DNA from: DASYPQ01 sp041488095
GTDB lineage: Bacteria; Planctomycetota; UBA1135; GCA-002686595
Assembly: GCA_041488095.1 (NCBI GenBank)
Contig: JBGPOP010000009.1
Location: 1 to 64,000, forward strand
Direction of reading: 5' to 3'
DNA: 64,000 bases
Part shown: one piece after another, positions 54,392-62,842 of the stretch
How the letters are laid out: every line of letters begins with the position of its first letter
Position numbering within the stretch: position 1 is the stretch's first letter
Position numbers and translations under genes: made by a program
Notes under the pieces: model-generated
Database searches by the model: none
Seen by the model: the letters and a program-made list of their open reading frames with translations, nothing else
Told to the model about the DNA's origin: nothing

Positions 54392-55644
54392 TCCTCGCGT
54401 TGGCGCTCGCTCTCACGACCGTTCCCGCGCACGCGACGGCCGACCGCTCGGGGCAGGAGCCGCAGAAGCGCTGGACAATCTTCGCGGACGAGATCCACAC
54501 CTCGGCCGGCCGGACGATCGCGAACGGCACGGTGGTCGTCAACGGCGGCAAGATCGCGCTCGTCGGCACCGGCCGCGAGGAGACGCCGGAAAAGGAGCTC
54601 CTCAAGGTCCACGCCGTGACCGCGGGGCTCGTCGACGCGAGCGTGCGCATCGACAGCGACGCCAAGTCCGTCGAGCAGTCCCGCGAGGTCTCGCCCTCCG
54701 TGCGCGTCGCCGACAGCCTCGACCCCTTCGCGATCGAGTGGGATCGCCAGCTGCGCAGCGGCGTCACCACCGTGCTGGTCAATCCGCCCGATTTCGATGT
54801 CGTCGGCGGGCTGGGCGTGGTGCTCAAGACCGGAGGCCCGGAGTCCATCGCGGCCCGCACGGTCCGGGCCAACGCGGTGCTGCGGGGAGCGATGGGCAGC
54901 CAGCCGAGCGTGGGCAACCATCCGGCGTTCGGCCGGCCGACCGACTTCTACTCGCGCCGCCCGACGACGCGGATGGGCGTCGAGTGGGAGTGGCGCAAGG
55001 CCTTCTACGATGCAGCGGCGAGCCAGCACGATCCTTCGCGCGCCTTCCCCGGGAGCGACCTGGTCCTGCGCGCCCTGAGCGGCGACCTGACGCTCGCGAT
55101 CCAGGCCTGGTCGACTCAGGACATCCGCACCGCGGTGTTCCTGAAGGAGGAGGTCGAGCGGGAGCTCGGCGGCCGGCCACGTCTCTTCATCGACGCGGCG
55201 GCCGAGGCCTGGAAGGAGCCGCAGCTCCTCGTGCGCTCGAAGACAGCGGTGGTTCTGCCGCCCTTTCCGATGGCTGCGGAAGGCAACCGACCCGCTGGGC
55301 GCACCGAGGACGGCGCGTTCATGACCCTGGAAGTCGCCCGCCTCCTCTACGAGCAGGGCGTCCCGATCGCGCTCTCGAGCCACGGCGCGGCGGGAATCGA
55401 GTCGCGGCTCCCGATGCAGGCCGCCTACGCCATTCGCGGCGGCCTCCCCTTCGAGGCTGCGCTCGAGGCGGTGACGATCAGTCCCGCGCGAATGCTCGGG
55501 GTCGAGGACCGCGTGGGCAGCGTCGAGGTCGGCAAGGACGCCGACCTCGTGTTGTGGAACGGAACGCCGTTCGAGCCCAGCTCGCGTGTCGTCGGCGTGC
55601 TGCTCGATGGCGTGCTGAAGGTGGATCCACGTGCGCACGAATGA
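54388..55644 (+). CDS. Exported amidohydrolase-like protein without zinc motif
   Basis: 418 residues from GTG 54388 overlapping the previous stop. Signal peptide (ILALALALTTVPAHA). HxH is replaced by VTAGLVDASVRIDSD and the catalytic Asp segment by IALSSHGAAGIES. Family hallmarks remain: VVNGGKIALVGTG, GVTTVLVNPPD, VGSVEVGKDADLVLWNGTPF. The domain keeps its fold signature but should lack hydrolase chemistry. Confidence 0.8.
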   Translation: MILALALALTTVPAHATADRSGQEPQKRWTIFADEIHTSAGRTIANGTVVVNGGKIALVGTGREETPEKELLKVHAVTAGLVDASVRIDSDAKSVEQSREVSPSVRVADSLDPFAIEWDRQLRSGVTTVLVNPPDFDVVGGLGVVLKTGGPESIAARTVRANAVLRGAMGSQPSVGNHPAFGRPTDFYSRRPTTRMGVEWEWRKAFYDAAASQHDPSRAFPGSDLVLRALSGDLTLAIQAWSTQDIRTAVFLKEEVERELGGRPRLFIDAAAEAWKEPQLLVRSKTAVVLPPFPMAAEGNRPAGRTEDGAFMTLEVARLLYEQGVPIALSSHGAAGIESRLPMQAAYAIRGGLPFEAALEAVTISPARMLGVEDRVGSVEVGKDADLVLWNGTPFEPSSRVVGVLLDGVLKVDPRAHE

Positions 55645-55705
55645 TGCGCATCGCGGGCGTGCTCGAGAGTCCGACCGGAGAACGTTCGAGAAGCGGAGTC
55701 ATCCC

Positions 55706-57226
55706 ATGTTGGTTCGAAACACGCGGGCAACGGCCCGTCTCCTGTGCGCGGCAGTCCTGCTCCTGCTCGCTCCGGCGGTGTTCGCCGGCGGCAAGATCGC
55801 GATCAAGGTCGGGCGGATCATCACGCAGGCCGGTCCGGACATACTGAACGGCGTCATCGTCATCGAGGACGGGCGGATCAAGTCGGTCGGCCCGGACTCG
55901 AAGGCGCCCTGGGACGTCGAGGTGCTCGACCACCCCGAGCTGGTCGCCTTCCCCGGCTACGTCGAGGCCCACAGCACTCGCGGCATGGACCGGCCCAACG
56001 AGAACATCGACGTCGCGCCCTTCCTCGACGTGCGCGACTCGATCGATCCGATCAGCTTCTTCTTCGAGGACTGCCTGCGCTCGGGCATCCTGACGGTCAA
56101 CGTCCAGCAGGGACCGCCCGCCGCCTTCACGGGCGGCTGCGTGATCGGCGCGCAGGGCATGGTCGTCAAGCCGTTCGGCCTGACGATCGAGCAGATGCTC
56201 GTGAAGAACGGCGCCGGGATCAAGATCTCGGCCGCGCCCAAGGCCGGCAAGTCTCGCGCGACGCAGGCGCAAACGCTGCGCAAGGCCTTCACCGACCTGC
56301 GCCTGTACCTCGACAAGCTCGTCCAGGACAAGAAGGACGGCAAGGACTATGCGCGCCGCGAAGCCCTGTACCAGGGGCGCGACCTCGAGAAGGAGGAGAA
56401 CAAGAAGGGTCGCGCGATGGAGGGCAGCTCGACCTGGAAGGTGAAGGGCCTCGAGACCGTCCCGCGCGGAGAGATCGACGACAAGCAGGAGCCGCTCCTG
56501 CGGCTCGTCGAGGGCAAGATCCCAGCCTTCGTGTACTGCGACGCGGCAGCCTCGGTGCCGCTCGCACTCGGCGTGGCGCGCGAGAACGGGTTCCTGGCGG
56601 GGACGACGCTCGTCCTCGATGGCGATGCCTGGAAGGCCGCCGACCTGATCGCCGAGGCGGGCGTTCCGGTCGTGCTCGGCCCGAACCTGATGCACGTCGA
56701 GCGCGATCCGGTGACCGGGAAGGAGATCGAGACCTTCGTGCCCGGCGTGTTCAAGAAGAAGAACGTGCGCTTCGCGCTGCAGTCGCTGAATCCCCAGGCG
56801 CAGTCCCTGTGGTACCAGGCTGCCGTGTGCGTGGGCTACGGGCTGGACCGCAAGGAGGCCCTGGACGCGGTCACGCGCACTCCGGCCGACATCCTCCACC
56901 TCGGCGACCGCGTCGGCAGCCTCGAGCCCGGCAAGGACGGCAACGTGCTCCTGCTCTCGGGCGATCCGCTGTCGATCACGACCACCGTTCAGTACGTGGT
57001 CCTCGACGGCAACCTCGTCTACGACCGCAGCAAGGACGTGCGTGTCAAGCACCTGCTCGAAGGCGTCGAGCAGGAGAACGCCGTGCCCGGCGGCGCGGAC
57101 GCACAGGCCAAACCCCACGACGACGAGAAGGCGGGAGAGGGCGAGAAGGCCGAGAAGAAGAAGGACGCCGGGGAGAAGAAGGACGGGGAGAAGGAAGGCA
57201 AGAAGGACGGGCAGGCCCAGCGATGA
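55706..57226 (+). CDS. Exported amidohydrolase-like protein with Lys/Glu-rich tail, degenerate zinc motif
   Basis: 506 residues from ATG 55706 (61 bp after the previous gene). Signal peptide ends in APAVFAG. Metal motif reads FPGYVEAHSTRGM, one His of two. Catalytic Asp segment reads ALQSLNPQAQS. Hallmarks VIEDGRIKSVGPD and VGSLEPGKDGNVLLLSGDPL. A central Lys/Asp stretch (LVQDKKDGKDYARRE) and a C-terminal tail of about 40 Lys/Glu/Gly residues mark it. Stop overlaps the next ATG. Confidence 0.8.
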   Translation: MLVRNTRATARLLCAAVLLLLAPAVFAGGKIAIKVGRIITQAGPDILNGVIVIEDGRIKSVGPDSKAPWDVEVLDHPELVAFPGYVEAHSTRGMDRPNENIDVAPFLDVRDSIDPISFFFEDCLRSGILTVNVQQGPPAAFTGGCVIGAQGMVVKPFGLTIEQMLVKNGAGIKISAAPKAGKSRATQAQTLRKAFTDLRLYLDKLVQDKKDGKDYARREALYQGRDLEKEENKKGRAMEGSSTWKVKGLETVPRGEIDDKQEPLLRLVEGKIPAFVYCDAAASVPLALGVARENGFLAGTTLVLDGDAWKAADLIAEAGVPVVLGPNLMHVERDPVTGKEIETFVPGVFKKKNVRFALQSLNPQAQSLWYQAAVCVGYGLDRKEALDAVTRTPADILHLGDRVGSLEPGKDGNVLLLSGDPLSITTTVQYVVLDGNLVYDRSKDVRVKHLLEGVEQENAVPGGADAQAKPHDDEKAGEGEKAEKKKDAGEKKDGEKEGKKDGQAQR

Positions 57227-60174
57227 TCCACGTGCTGCTCGCGGCGCTCGTTCCGTCGGTTCTCGGGCCGCTCCCCGGGTCGTTCCCTCGGCCCGCGCAC
57301 GAGGTGGTCGCGGTCAAGGCTGGCACGATCTACGCCGTCGAGAACGACCTCGTCGTCGAGGGCGGCGGCACGATCCTGATCGAAGACGGCCGCATCACGG
57401 CGGTCGGCAAGGACGTCGAGATCCCCCCCGGCGCGCGCGTCGTCGACTACGGCGCCGACGCCGTGATCGCGCCCGGGCTCGTCGCGGCGGACACCACTTT
57501 CGGCGCGCCACGGCCTTCCGAACGCACGGCCGATCTCTCGGTGATGGCGATCGAGGGGTTCGACCCGTACGCCTCCTATGTCTTCGCCCTCCAGGAGGGC
57601 GTCACCTGCGCCTATCTGCCGCCCGCTCGCGGCCGCCTGATCGCCGGGCAGGGAGCGGTGGTCAAGCTCGCGGGCCGCTCGGATGCGAACGGCTCGGGGC
57701 GCGTCGTCAGCGAGAGCGCCATGATCCACGGCGCGGTCAGCGCCGAGGCGCGGAACACGCCCGGCTACTGGCAGCCGCCGATCCCGGCCACGGTCGACGT
57801 CGGCATGGGGGTCGAGCAGCCGCAGCTCCCGCGCACGCTGATGGGCGCGATCGTCGCGCTCGAGGAGCTGGTCGCTCTGGCGCAAGGCGGCGAGGACCAC
57901 GGGGAATACGGCCCGGGCGTCGGCGCGCGGCTGCGCGAGTTGATCGCCGCCAAGCGACCCTGGCGCATGGCCGCCGACACCGAGCCCGAGATTCGCGCGC
58001 TGCTCGGGTTCTTCGGCGAGAAGGGCTTGCCGCTCGTGATCGATGGCATGGGAGGCACGGGCAGCGCGAGCGGCACCGCGCTGGCCGGCGAGATCGCCAA
58101 GGCGGGCGTTGCGGTGATCGTCGACGCGCCGATCAACCCCAACGCGCCTGGAAGGGATTTCGGCAAGGACCGCGACGCCGCCTGGCCGCGCTTCGACGTC
58201 GCGGCCGGGCTCGAGCGCGCGCACGTCAGGTTCGCGATCACGCCCGCGAACCATGTTCCCGCGAGCGAGCTGCGCTTCGCCGCCGAGATCGCCTCGCGCG
58301 GCGGGCTCGATCGGAAGGCCGCCCTGCGCGCGATCACCCTCTCTCCCGCCGAGATCCTGGGCGTCGCCGCGCGCGTCGGCAGCCTCGCCCCGGGGAAGGA
58401 CGCCGATCTCGCGATCTTCAACGGCCACCCGCTGGAGCCGGGCACGAGCACCCTCGCGACCTGGGTCGACGGCGAGGTCGCCTACAAGCGCAGCGAAACC
58501 GCGGCGGTCGTCCTCGCGGTCGACGAGCTCTTCCTCGGCGACGGAGACGTGCTCCGTCCCGGAGAGGTCCTCCTGGAGAATGGGCGGATCCGCGACGTCG
58601 GCCAACGTGTCGGCAGGCCGGCGGGCGCAGAGATCGTTCGCGGCAGGGCCGCGATGCCGGGCATGATCGACGCGCTCGGACACCTCGGGCTCGAGGGCTC
58701 GGGTCGGGTCCCGGCGACACGCTTTGCTCTCGGGCGGATCGTCGAGCCCGGGGATCTCGCCGACAAGCGCGTGGCCAAGGCCGGGGTCACGACCGTCGTG
58801 CTGTCCCCGCGCGGCGCGAACCGCAGCGGAGCGCCGATGACGGCCTACAAGCCGGCCGGAAGCAACGTCGAGAAGATGCTCGTGCGGGATCCGACCGCGC
58901 TGCGCTTCCAATGGACGGAGCGCAACCGCCTCGAGTCCGGCAAGTCGGTCCGCGAAGTGCTCGCCAAGGCCGCCGAGTACTCGAAGAAGTGGGACGAGTA
59001 CGAGAAGAAGATGGCGACCTGGACGCCGCCCAAGGAAGGCGAGGCCGGCAAGGGCGAGGAGAAGAAGGCGGGCGAATCCAAGGAGGGCTCCGAAGAGAGC
59101 AAGGGCGAGAAGAAGGAGTCCGGAGCCGAGGCCCAGTCCGAGGGTGACAAGAAGGAAGGTGCCGACGAGAAGAAGGGGGAGAAGAAGGAGAAGAAGGAGG
59201 AGGGTGACAAGAAGAAGTCCGGCAAGAAGGGCGAGAAGGAGGCCGTCAAGACGATCACGGGCGCCTGGGAGGCCGAGATCGCGATTCCGCCCTTCGAGAA
59301 GGTACGCCTGCGTCTCTACGTTCTCGAAGAGGACGGGAAGCTCTCGGGATCCCTGCGCTGCAGCTCGCTGTCCGACGACCTGATCCAGGTCGCCGGAGAA
59401 CGCAAGGAGAAGAAGGTGACGCTCTCGGGCGAAGGCACTCGCGGCAAGGCATCGATCGAGGCCGAAGAGAAGGACGGCAAGCTCGAAGGCAAGCTCGTCC
59501 AGGGCGCGGCTAGCGTCGAGATCAAGCTCGCGCAGACCTCCACCGAGTACGAGATCGCCAAGCGTCCCGAGCGGCGCAAGCCCAAGGAGGAGAAGGAAAA
59601 GAAGGAGATCAAAGGCCAGCCGCGCGCTCCCGGCCTCGACCCCGAGCTCGAGCCTCTGCGCCGCGCGATCAAGGGCGAGGGCGCCATCGTCGTCGGCGTC
59701 GATCGCGAGGACGAGATCCTCGACTGCGTCGAAGCCTTCGAGGGAGCGAAGATCAAGCCCATCCTCCTCGGCGCGAAGGACGCCTGGAAGGTGGCCGACA
59801 AGATCCGCGGGCGCGTCGCGGGCGTGCTGCTCTCCCAGCCGGTGGTCTGGACCGAGCCCAAGACCGGCGCGCAGAGGCGCAATCGCTATGCCGAGATCGC
59901 CGAGGCGGGGATCCCGATCGCCTTCCACAGCGACGCCGAGGAGGGTGCCGCCGAGCTCCCGGCGATCGCCGCCTATGCCGTGTCGCAGGGCATGAGCCCC
60001 GAGGCCGCGCTGCGCGCGCTGACGTCGGACGCCGCGCACATGTTCGCGATCGACAACCGGGTGGGTCTGATCGCTCCCGGCCTCGACGCCGACGTGGCGC
60101 TGCTCGACGGAAGCCCCCTCGACCTCTCGACGCGAGTGATCCGCGTGTGGGTCGCCGGCGAGGAGGTGCGTTGA
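57223..60174 (+). CDS. Tandem fusion of two degenerate amidohydrolase-like domains
   Basis: 983 residues. Domain 1 (about 25-420) ends VGSLAPGKDADLAIFNGHPL; its HxH site reads APGLVAADTTFGA and the Asp site ITPANHVP. Domain 2 starts at about 428 (VDELFLGDGDVLRPGEVLL) with PGMIDALGHLGLEG, one His, and ends VGLIAPGLDADVALLDGSPL with Asp kept in AFHSDAEEG. Inside domain 2 lie a Lys/Glu-rich stretch (about 590-680) and a small beta-domain (TGAWEAEIAIPPFEKVRLRL). Coupled to both neighbours by 4-bp overlaps. Confidence 0.82.
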   Translation: MIHVLLAALVPSVLGPLPGSFPRPAHEVVAVKAGTIYAVENDLVVEGGGTILIEDGRITAVGKDVEIPPGARVVDYGADAVIAPGLVAADTTFGAPRPSERTADLSVMAIEGFDPYASYVFALQEGVTCAYLPPARGRLIAGQGAVVKLAGRSDANGSGRVVSESAMIHGAVSAEARNTPGYWQPPIPATVDVGMGVEQPQLPRTLMGAIVALEELVALAQGGEDHGEYGPGVGARLRELIAAKRPWRMAADTEPEIRALLGFFGEKGLPLVIDGMGGTGSASGTALAGEIAKAGVAVIVDAPINPNAPGRDFGKDRDAAWPRFDVAAGLERAHVRFAITPANHVPASELRFAAEIASRGGLDRKAALRAITLSPAEILGVAARVGSLAPGKDADLAIFNGHPLEPGTSTLATWVDGEVAYKRSETAAVVLAVDELFLGDGDVLRPGEVLLENGRIRDVGQRVGRPAGAEIVRGRAAMPGMIDALGHLGLEGSGRVPATRFALGRIVEPGDLADKRVAKAGVTTVVLSPRGANRSGAPMTAYKPAGSNVEKMLVRDPTALRFQWTERNRLESGKSVREVLAKAAEYSKKWDEYEKKMATWTPPKEGEAGKGEEKKAGESKEGSEESKGEKKESGAEAQSEGDKKEGADEKKGEKKEKKEEGDKKKSGKKGEKEAVKTITGAWEAEIAIPPFEKVRLRLYVLEEDGKLSGSLRCSSLSDDLIQVAGERKEKKVTLSGEGTRGKASIEAEEKDGKLEGKLVQGAASVEIKLAQTSTEYEIAKRPERRKPKEEKEKKEIKGQPRAPGLDPELEPLRRAIKGEGAIVVGVDREDEILDCVEAFEGAKIKPILLGAKDAWKVADKIRGRVAGVLLSQPVVWTEPKTGAQRRNRYAEIAEAGIPIAFHSDAEEGAAELPAIAAYAVSQGMSPEAALRALTSDAAHMFAIDNRVGLIAPGLDADVALLDGSPLDLSTRVIRVWVAGEEVR

Positions 60175-61547
60175 AGGGCTGGGTCCTGGTCCTGGCGGCT
60201 CCGGCCGCCCTGCTCGCGGTCTTCCTGGCGCAGGGCCGCGGGCCGGAGCGCCCGCAGCGCGCAGGACCTTCGTCGCGGGAGGAGCCTGGCTCCCCGGATT
60301 CGCCATCCACGGCAGCCTCCTCCGGTCACGCCCACGCGAAGAGCTTCGCGTTGCGCGCCGCCAAGGCGATCGTCGTCGGCGTCGAAGGCCGGGAGGTCGT
60401 CGAGGGCGCCGTCGTGCTCGTCAAGGACGGACGGATCGAGCGCGTCGGGCCCGCGCGCGAGGTCGAGGTGCCCGAGGGCTGGGAGATCGTCGATTGCGGC
60501 CGGAGCTGGCTCTGCCAGGGCTTCATCGACCTGCACTGCCACATCGCCGGCAAGAGCTTCCTCATCAACGACATCAACGACATGGTCTACATGACCAACC
60601 CCGAGCTGCGCGCGAGCGCGGCGGTGCAGCCGGGGAACGAGAACCTCCTGCGAGGGGTCGCTGGCGGCGTGACGAGCGTGCTCTTCATCCCCGGCTCGGG
60701 AACGAACATGGGAGGGCAGGGCGTGCTCCTGAAGACGGGCCTCCCGACCTACGAGCGGATGCAGATCCGCAACCCCGGGTCGTTGAAGCTCGCGCAGGCG
60801 GGCAACCCCGAGCGCTGGACGGTCGGAGTCGGGCGCTCGCTGATGAACTGGAACACGCGCAACACGCTCCGACGGGGCCTCGCCTACGCCAGGCGCTACG
60901 TTCTGGAGCGAAAGGGCCGCGAGGGAGACCCGGGAGCCAGACCGGAGCGCGACATCCAATGGGACGTCTTCCCCTGGCTCCTGGAGAAGAAGACGCAGGT
61001 CTCGACCCACACCCAGATGTACCAGGTCGTGCTCGAGACGCTGACGATGGTGCGCCAGGAGTTCGGCCTGGACGTCTACATCGACCACGGCGAGTTCGCC
61101 GGCATGCGCACCGCGCCGCTCGCCCAAAAGCTCGGCGTCCAGGCGATCATCGGGCCGCGCGAGCTGGACGGCACGATCGTGCCGCTCTGCCCCGGCACGG
61201 ACGGCAAGTTCGTGGGCATCGCCGCGGGCTACCAGCAGGCCGGCCACAAGATGATCGGATTCAACACCGATTCGCCGATCGTGCCCGAGGAGGAGCTTTC
61301 GGTGCAGGCGACCGTGAGCGTTCACTACGGTTTAGACGACTCGCAGATGGACTCGGTGCGCGGCCTGACCATCGTCCCCGCGATGACCGCGGGGATCGCC
61401 GATCGCGTCGGGAGCCTGGCGCCCGGCAAGGACGCGGACATCCTGGTCGTCACGGGCGATCCGATCGACCCGCGCAACGTGGTCGAGAAGGTGTTCATCG
61501 AGGGCGAGCCGGTCTACGAGGCCGCGCGCGGCCAGAGGAGATGGTAG
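60171..61547 (+). CDS. Exported amidohydrolase with intact metal motifs
   Basis: 458 residues from TTG 60171, preceded by a perfect AGGAGG at 60161-60166 and overlapping the previous stop (TTGA). An N-terminal anchor helix (VLVLAAPAALLAVFLAQG) precedes a Pro/Ser linker. Zinc ligands are in place: HCH in GFIDLHCHIAG, His in VSTHTQMYQ and YIDHGEFAG, and Asp in GFNTDSPIVPEEE. Conserved NPGSLKLAQAGNPERW recurs in the next gene. Likely a true hydrolase on a cyclic amide or similar; substrate unknown. Confidence 0.85.
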   Translation: MKGWVLVLAAPAALLAVFLAQGRGPERPQRAGPSSREEPGSPDSPSTAASSGHAHAKSFALRAAKAIVVGVEGREVVEGAVVLVKDGRIERVGPAREVEVPEGWEIVDCGRSWLCQGFIDLHCHIAGKSFLINDINDMVYMTNPELRASAAVQPGNENLLRGVAGGVTSVLFIPGSGTNMGGQGVLLKTGLPTYERMQIRNPGSLKLAQAGNPERWTVGVGRSLMNWNTRNTLRRGLAYARRYVLERKGREGDPGARPERDIQWDVFPWLLEKKTQVSTHTQMYQVVLETLTMVRQEFGLDVYIDHGEFAGMRTAPLAQKLGVQAIIGPRELDGTIVPLCPGTDGKFVGIAAGYQQAGHKMIGFNTDSPIVPEEELSVQATVSVHYGLDDSQMDSVRGLTIVPAMTAGIADRVGSLAPGKDADILVVTGDPIDPRNVVEKVFIEGEPVYEAARGQRRW

Positions 61548-61549
61548 GC

Positions 61550-62842
61550 ATGCGGCGCGCCCTCGCAGGACTGGCGGCCCTCGCGGCGCTCTCTCTCGCG
61601 CCGGTTCTCGCGCAGGAGAAGAAGCCCGCCGCGGGCGAGCGCGGCGGCCCCGGGCTCGCGCTGCTCGCGAAGAAGGCGCTGACCGTCCCGCCCGAGGGCG
61701 AGCAGTTCGTGGACGATGCCGTCCTGATCGTGGAGGACGGCAGGATCCAGGCGATCGGTCCGCGCCGCGACACGCCGATCCCCGCCGGCTTCGAGGTCGT
61801 CGACCTGGGGGATCGCTGGATCATGCCCGGGATGGTCGATCTGCACAGCCACGTCGGCGGCACCTTCGACATCAACGACATGGTGTACCTGTGCAACCCC
61901 GGGTTGCGCGCGTACTGCTCGGTGGTGCCGGCCAACGACCGCTTCAAGCTCGCGGTTGCGGGCGGCGTGACGACCGTGCTCTTCATTCCCGGCTCCGGGG
62001 TGAACATGAGCGGCCAGGGAGTGCTGGTGAAGACCGGCCTCGACCACTACGAGGAGGCCGAGCTGCGCAACCCCGGCTCGCTGAAGATCGCCCAGGCCGG
62101 CAACCCCGAGGGCTGGACCGTCGGGATCGGGCGCTCGTTCATGAACTGGGACCTGCGCGAGGTGTTGCGGCGCGGCAAGGCCTATGCGGAGGCCTGGAAG
62201 GCGTACGAGGAGCATCGGGGCCCTCAGCCGGAGAAGAACTTCGACCTCGAGATCTTCCGCGCGTTGCTGGCCAAGAAGACCCAGATCTCGACGCACACGC
62301 AGATCTTCCAGGTCGTGCTCTCGACGCTGACCATGCTGCGGCGGGAGTTCGGCTTCGACGTGTACATCGACCACGGGGAGATGGCGGGCTACAAGCTCGC
62401 CGGGCTCGCCGTGGAGCTCGGCGTGCCGGTGATCAGCGGCCCGCGCGAGATCGAGATCCCCACGCGCAGCTTCATCCAGTGGACCGGCAGCAACCCCGAG
62501 GCGATCCTCGGCATCGCCGCCGAGTACCAGAAGGGCGGCGTGAAGATGCTCGGCTTCAACACCGACGCTCCGGTCGTGCCCGAGGAGGAGCTCGCCGTGC
62601 AGGCGACGGTCAGCGCGCGCTACGGCCTCGACTCGAGCCACCTCGAGACCGTTCGCGGCTTGACGATCATCCCGGCGATGACGGCCGGGATCGCTCATCG
62701 CGTCGGCAGCCTGGAGCCCGGCAAGGACGCCGATGTGCTCGTGATCACCGGCGAGCCGGCCGATCCGCGCAGCGCGATCGAGAAGGTCTACATCGACGGC
62801 CGCGCGGTCTACGACACGGCCAGGGAGAAGAGGCGCTGGTGA
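61550..62842 (+). CDS. Exported amidohydrolase with intact metal motifs
   Basis: 430 residues from ATG 61550 (2 bp after the previous stop). Signal peptide (LAGLAALAALSLAPVLAQ). Motifs: HSH in GMVDLHSHVGG, ISTHTQIFQ, YIDHGEMAG, and GFNTDAPVVPEEE. It is the closest paralogue of the preceding protein, sharing NPGSLKIAQAGNPEGW and the terminus RRW. Imidazolonepropionase-like enzymes are the nearest functional label, which is loose. Ends one base into the next ATG. Confidence 0.85.
   Translation: MRRALAGLAALAALSLAPVLAQEKKPAAGERGGPGLALLAKKALTVPPEGEQFVDDAVLIVEDGRIQAIGPRRDTPIPAGFEVVDLGDRWIMPGMVDLHSHVGGTFDINDMVYLCNPGLRAYCSVVPANDRFKLAVAGGVTTVLFIPGSGVNMSGQGVLVKTGLDHYEEAELRNPGSLKIAQAGNPEGWTVGIGRSFMNWDLREVLRRGKAYAEAWKAYEEHRGPQPEKNFDLEIFRALLAKKTQISTHTQIFQVVLSTLTMLRREFGFDVYIDHGEMAGYKLAGLAVELGVPVISGPREIEIPTRSFIQWTGSNPEAILGIAAEYQKGGVKMLGFNTDAPVVPEEELAVQATVSARYGLDSSHLETVRGLTIIPAMTAGIAHRVGSLEPGKDADVLVITGEPADPRSAIEKVYIDGRAVYDTAREKRRW

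Noticed and set aside
57019..60306. 1095-codon Leu/Asp/Gly-rich minus-strand frame
   Set aside because: Exact antisense shadow of the amidohydrolase genes; its Leu runs mirror their Lys/Glu repeats.
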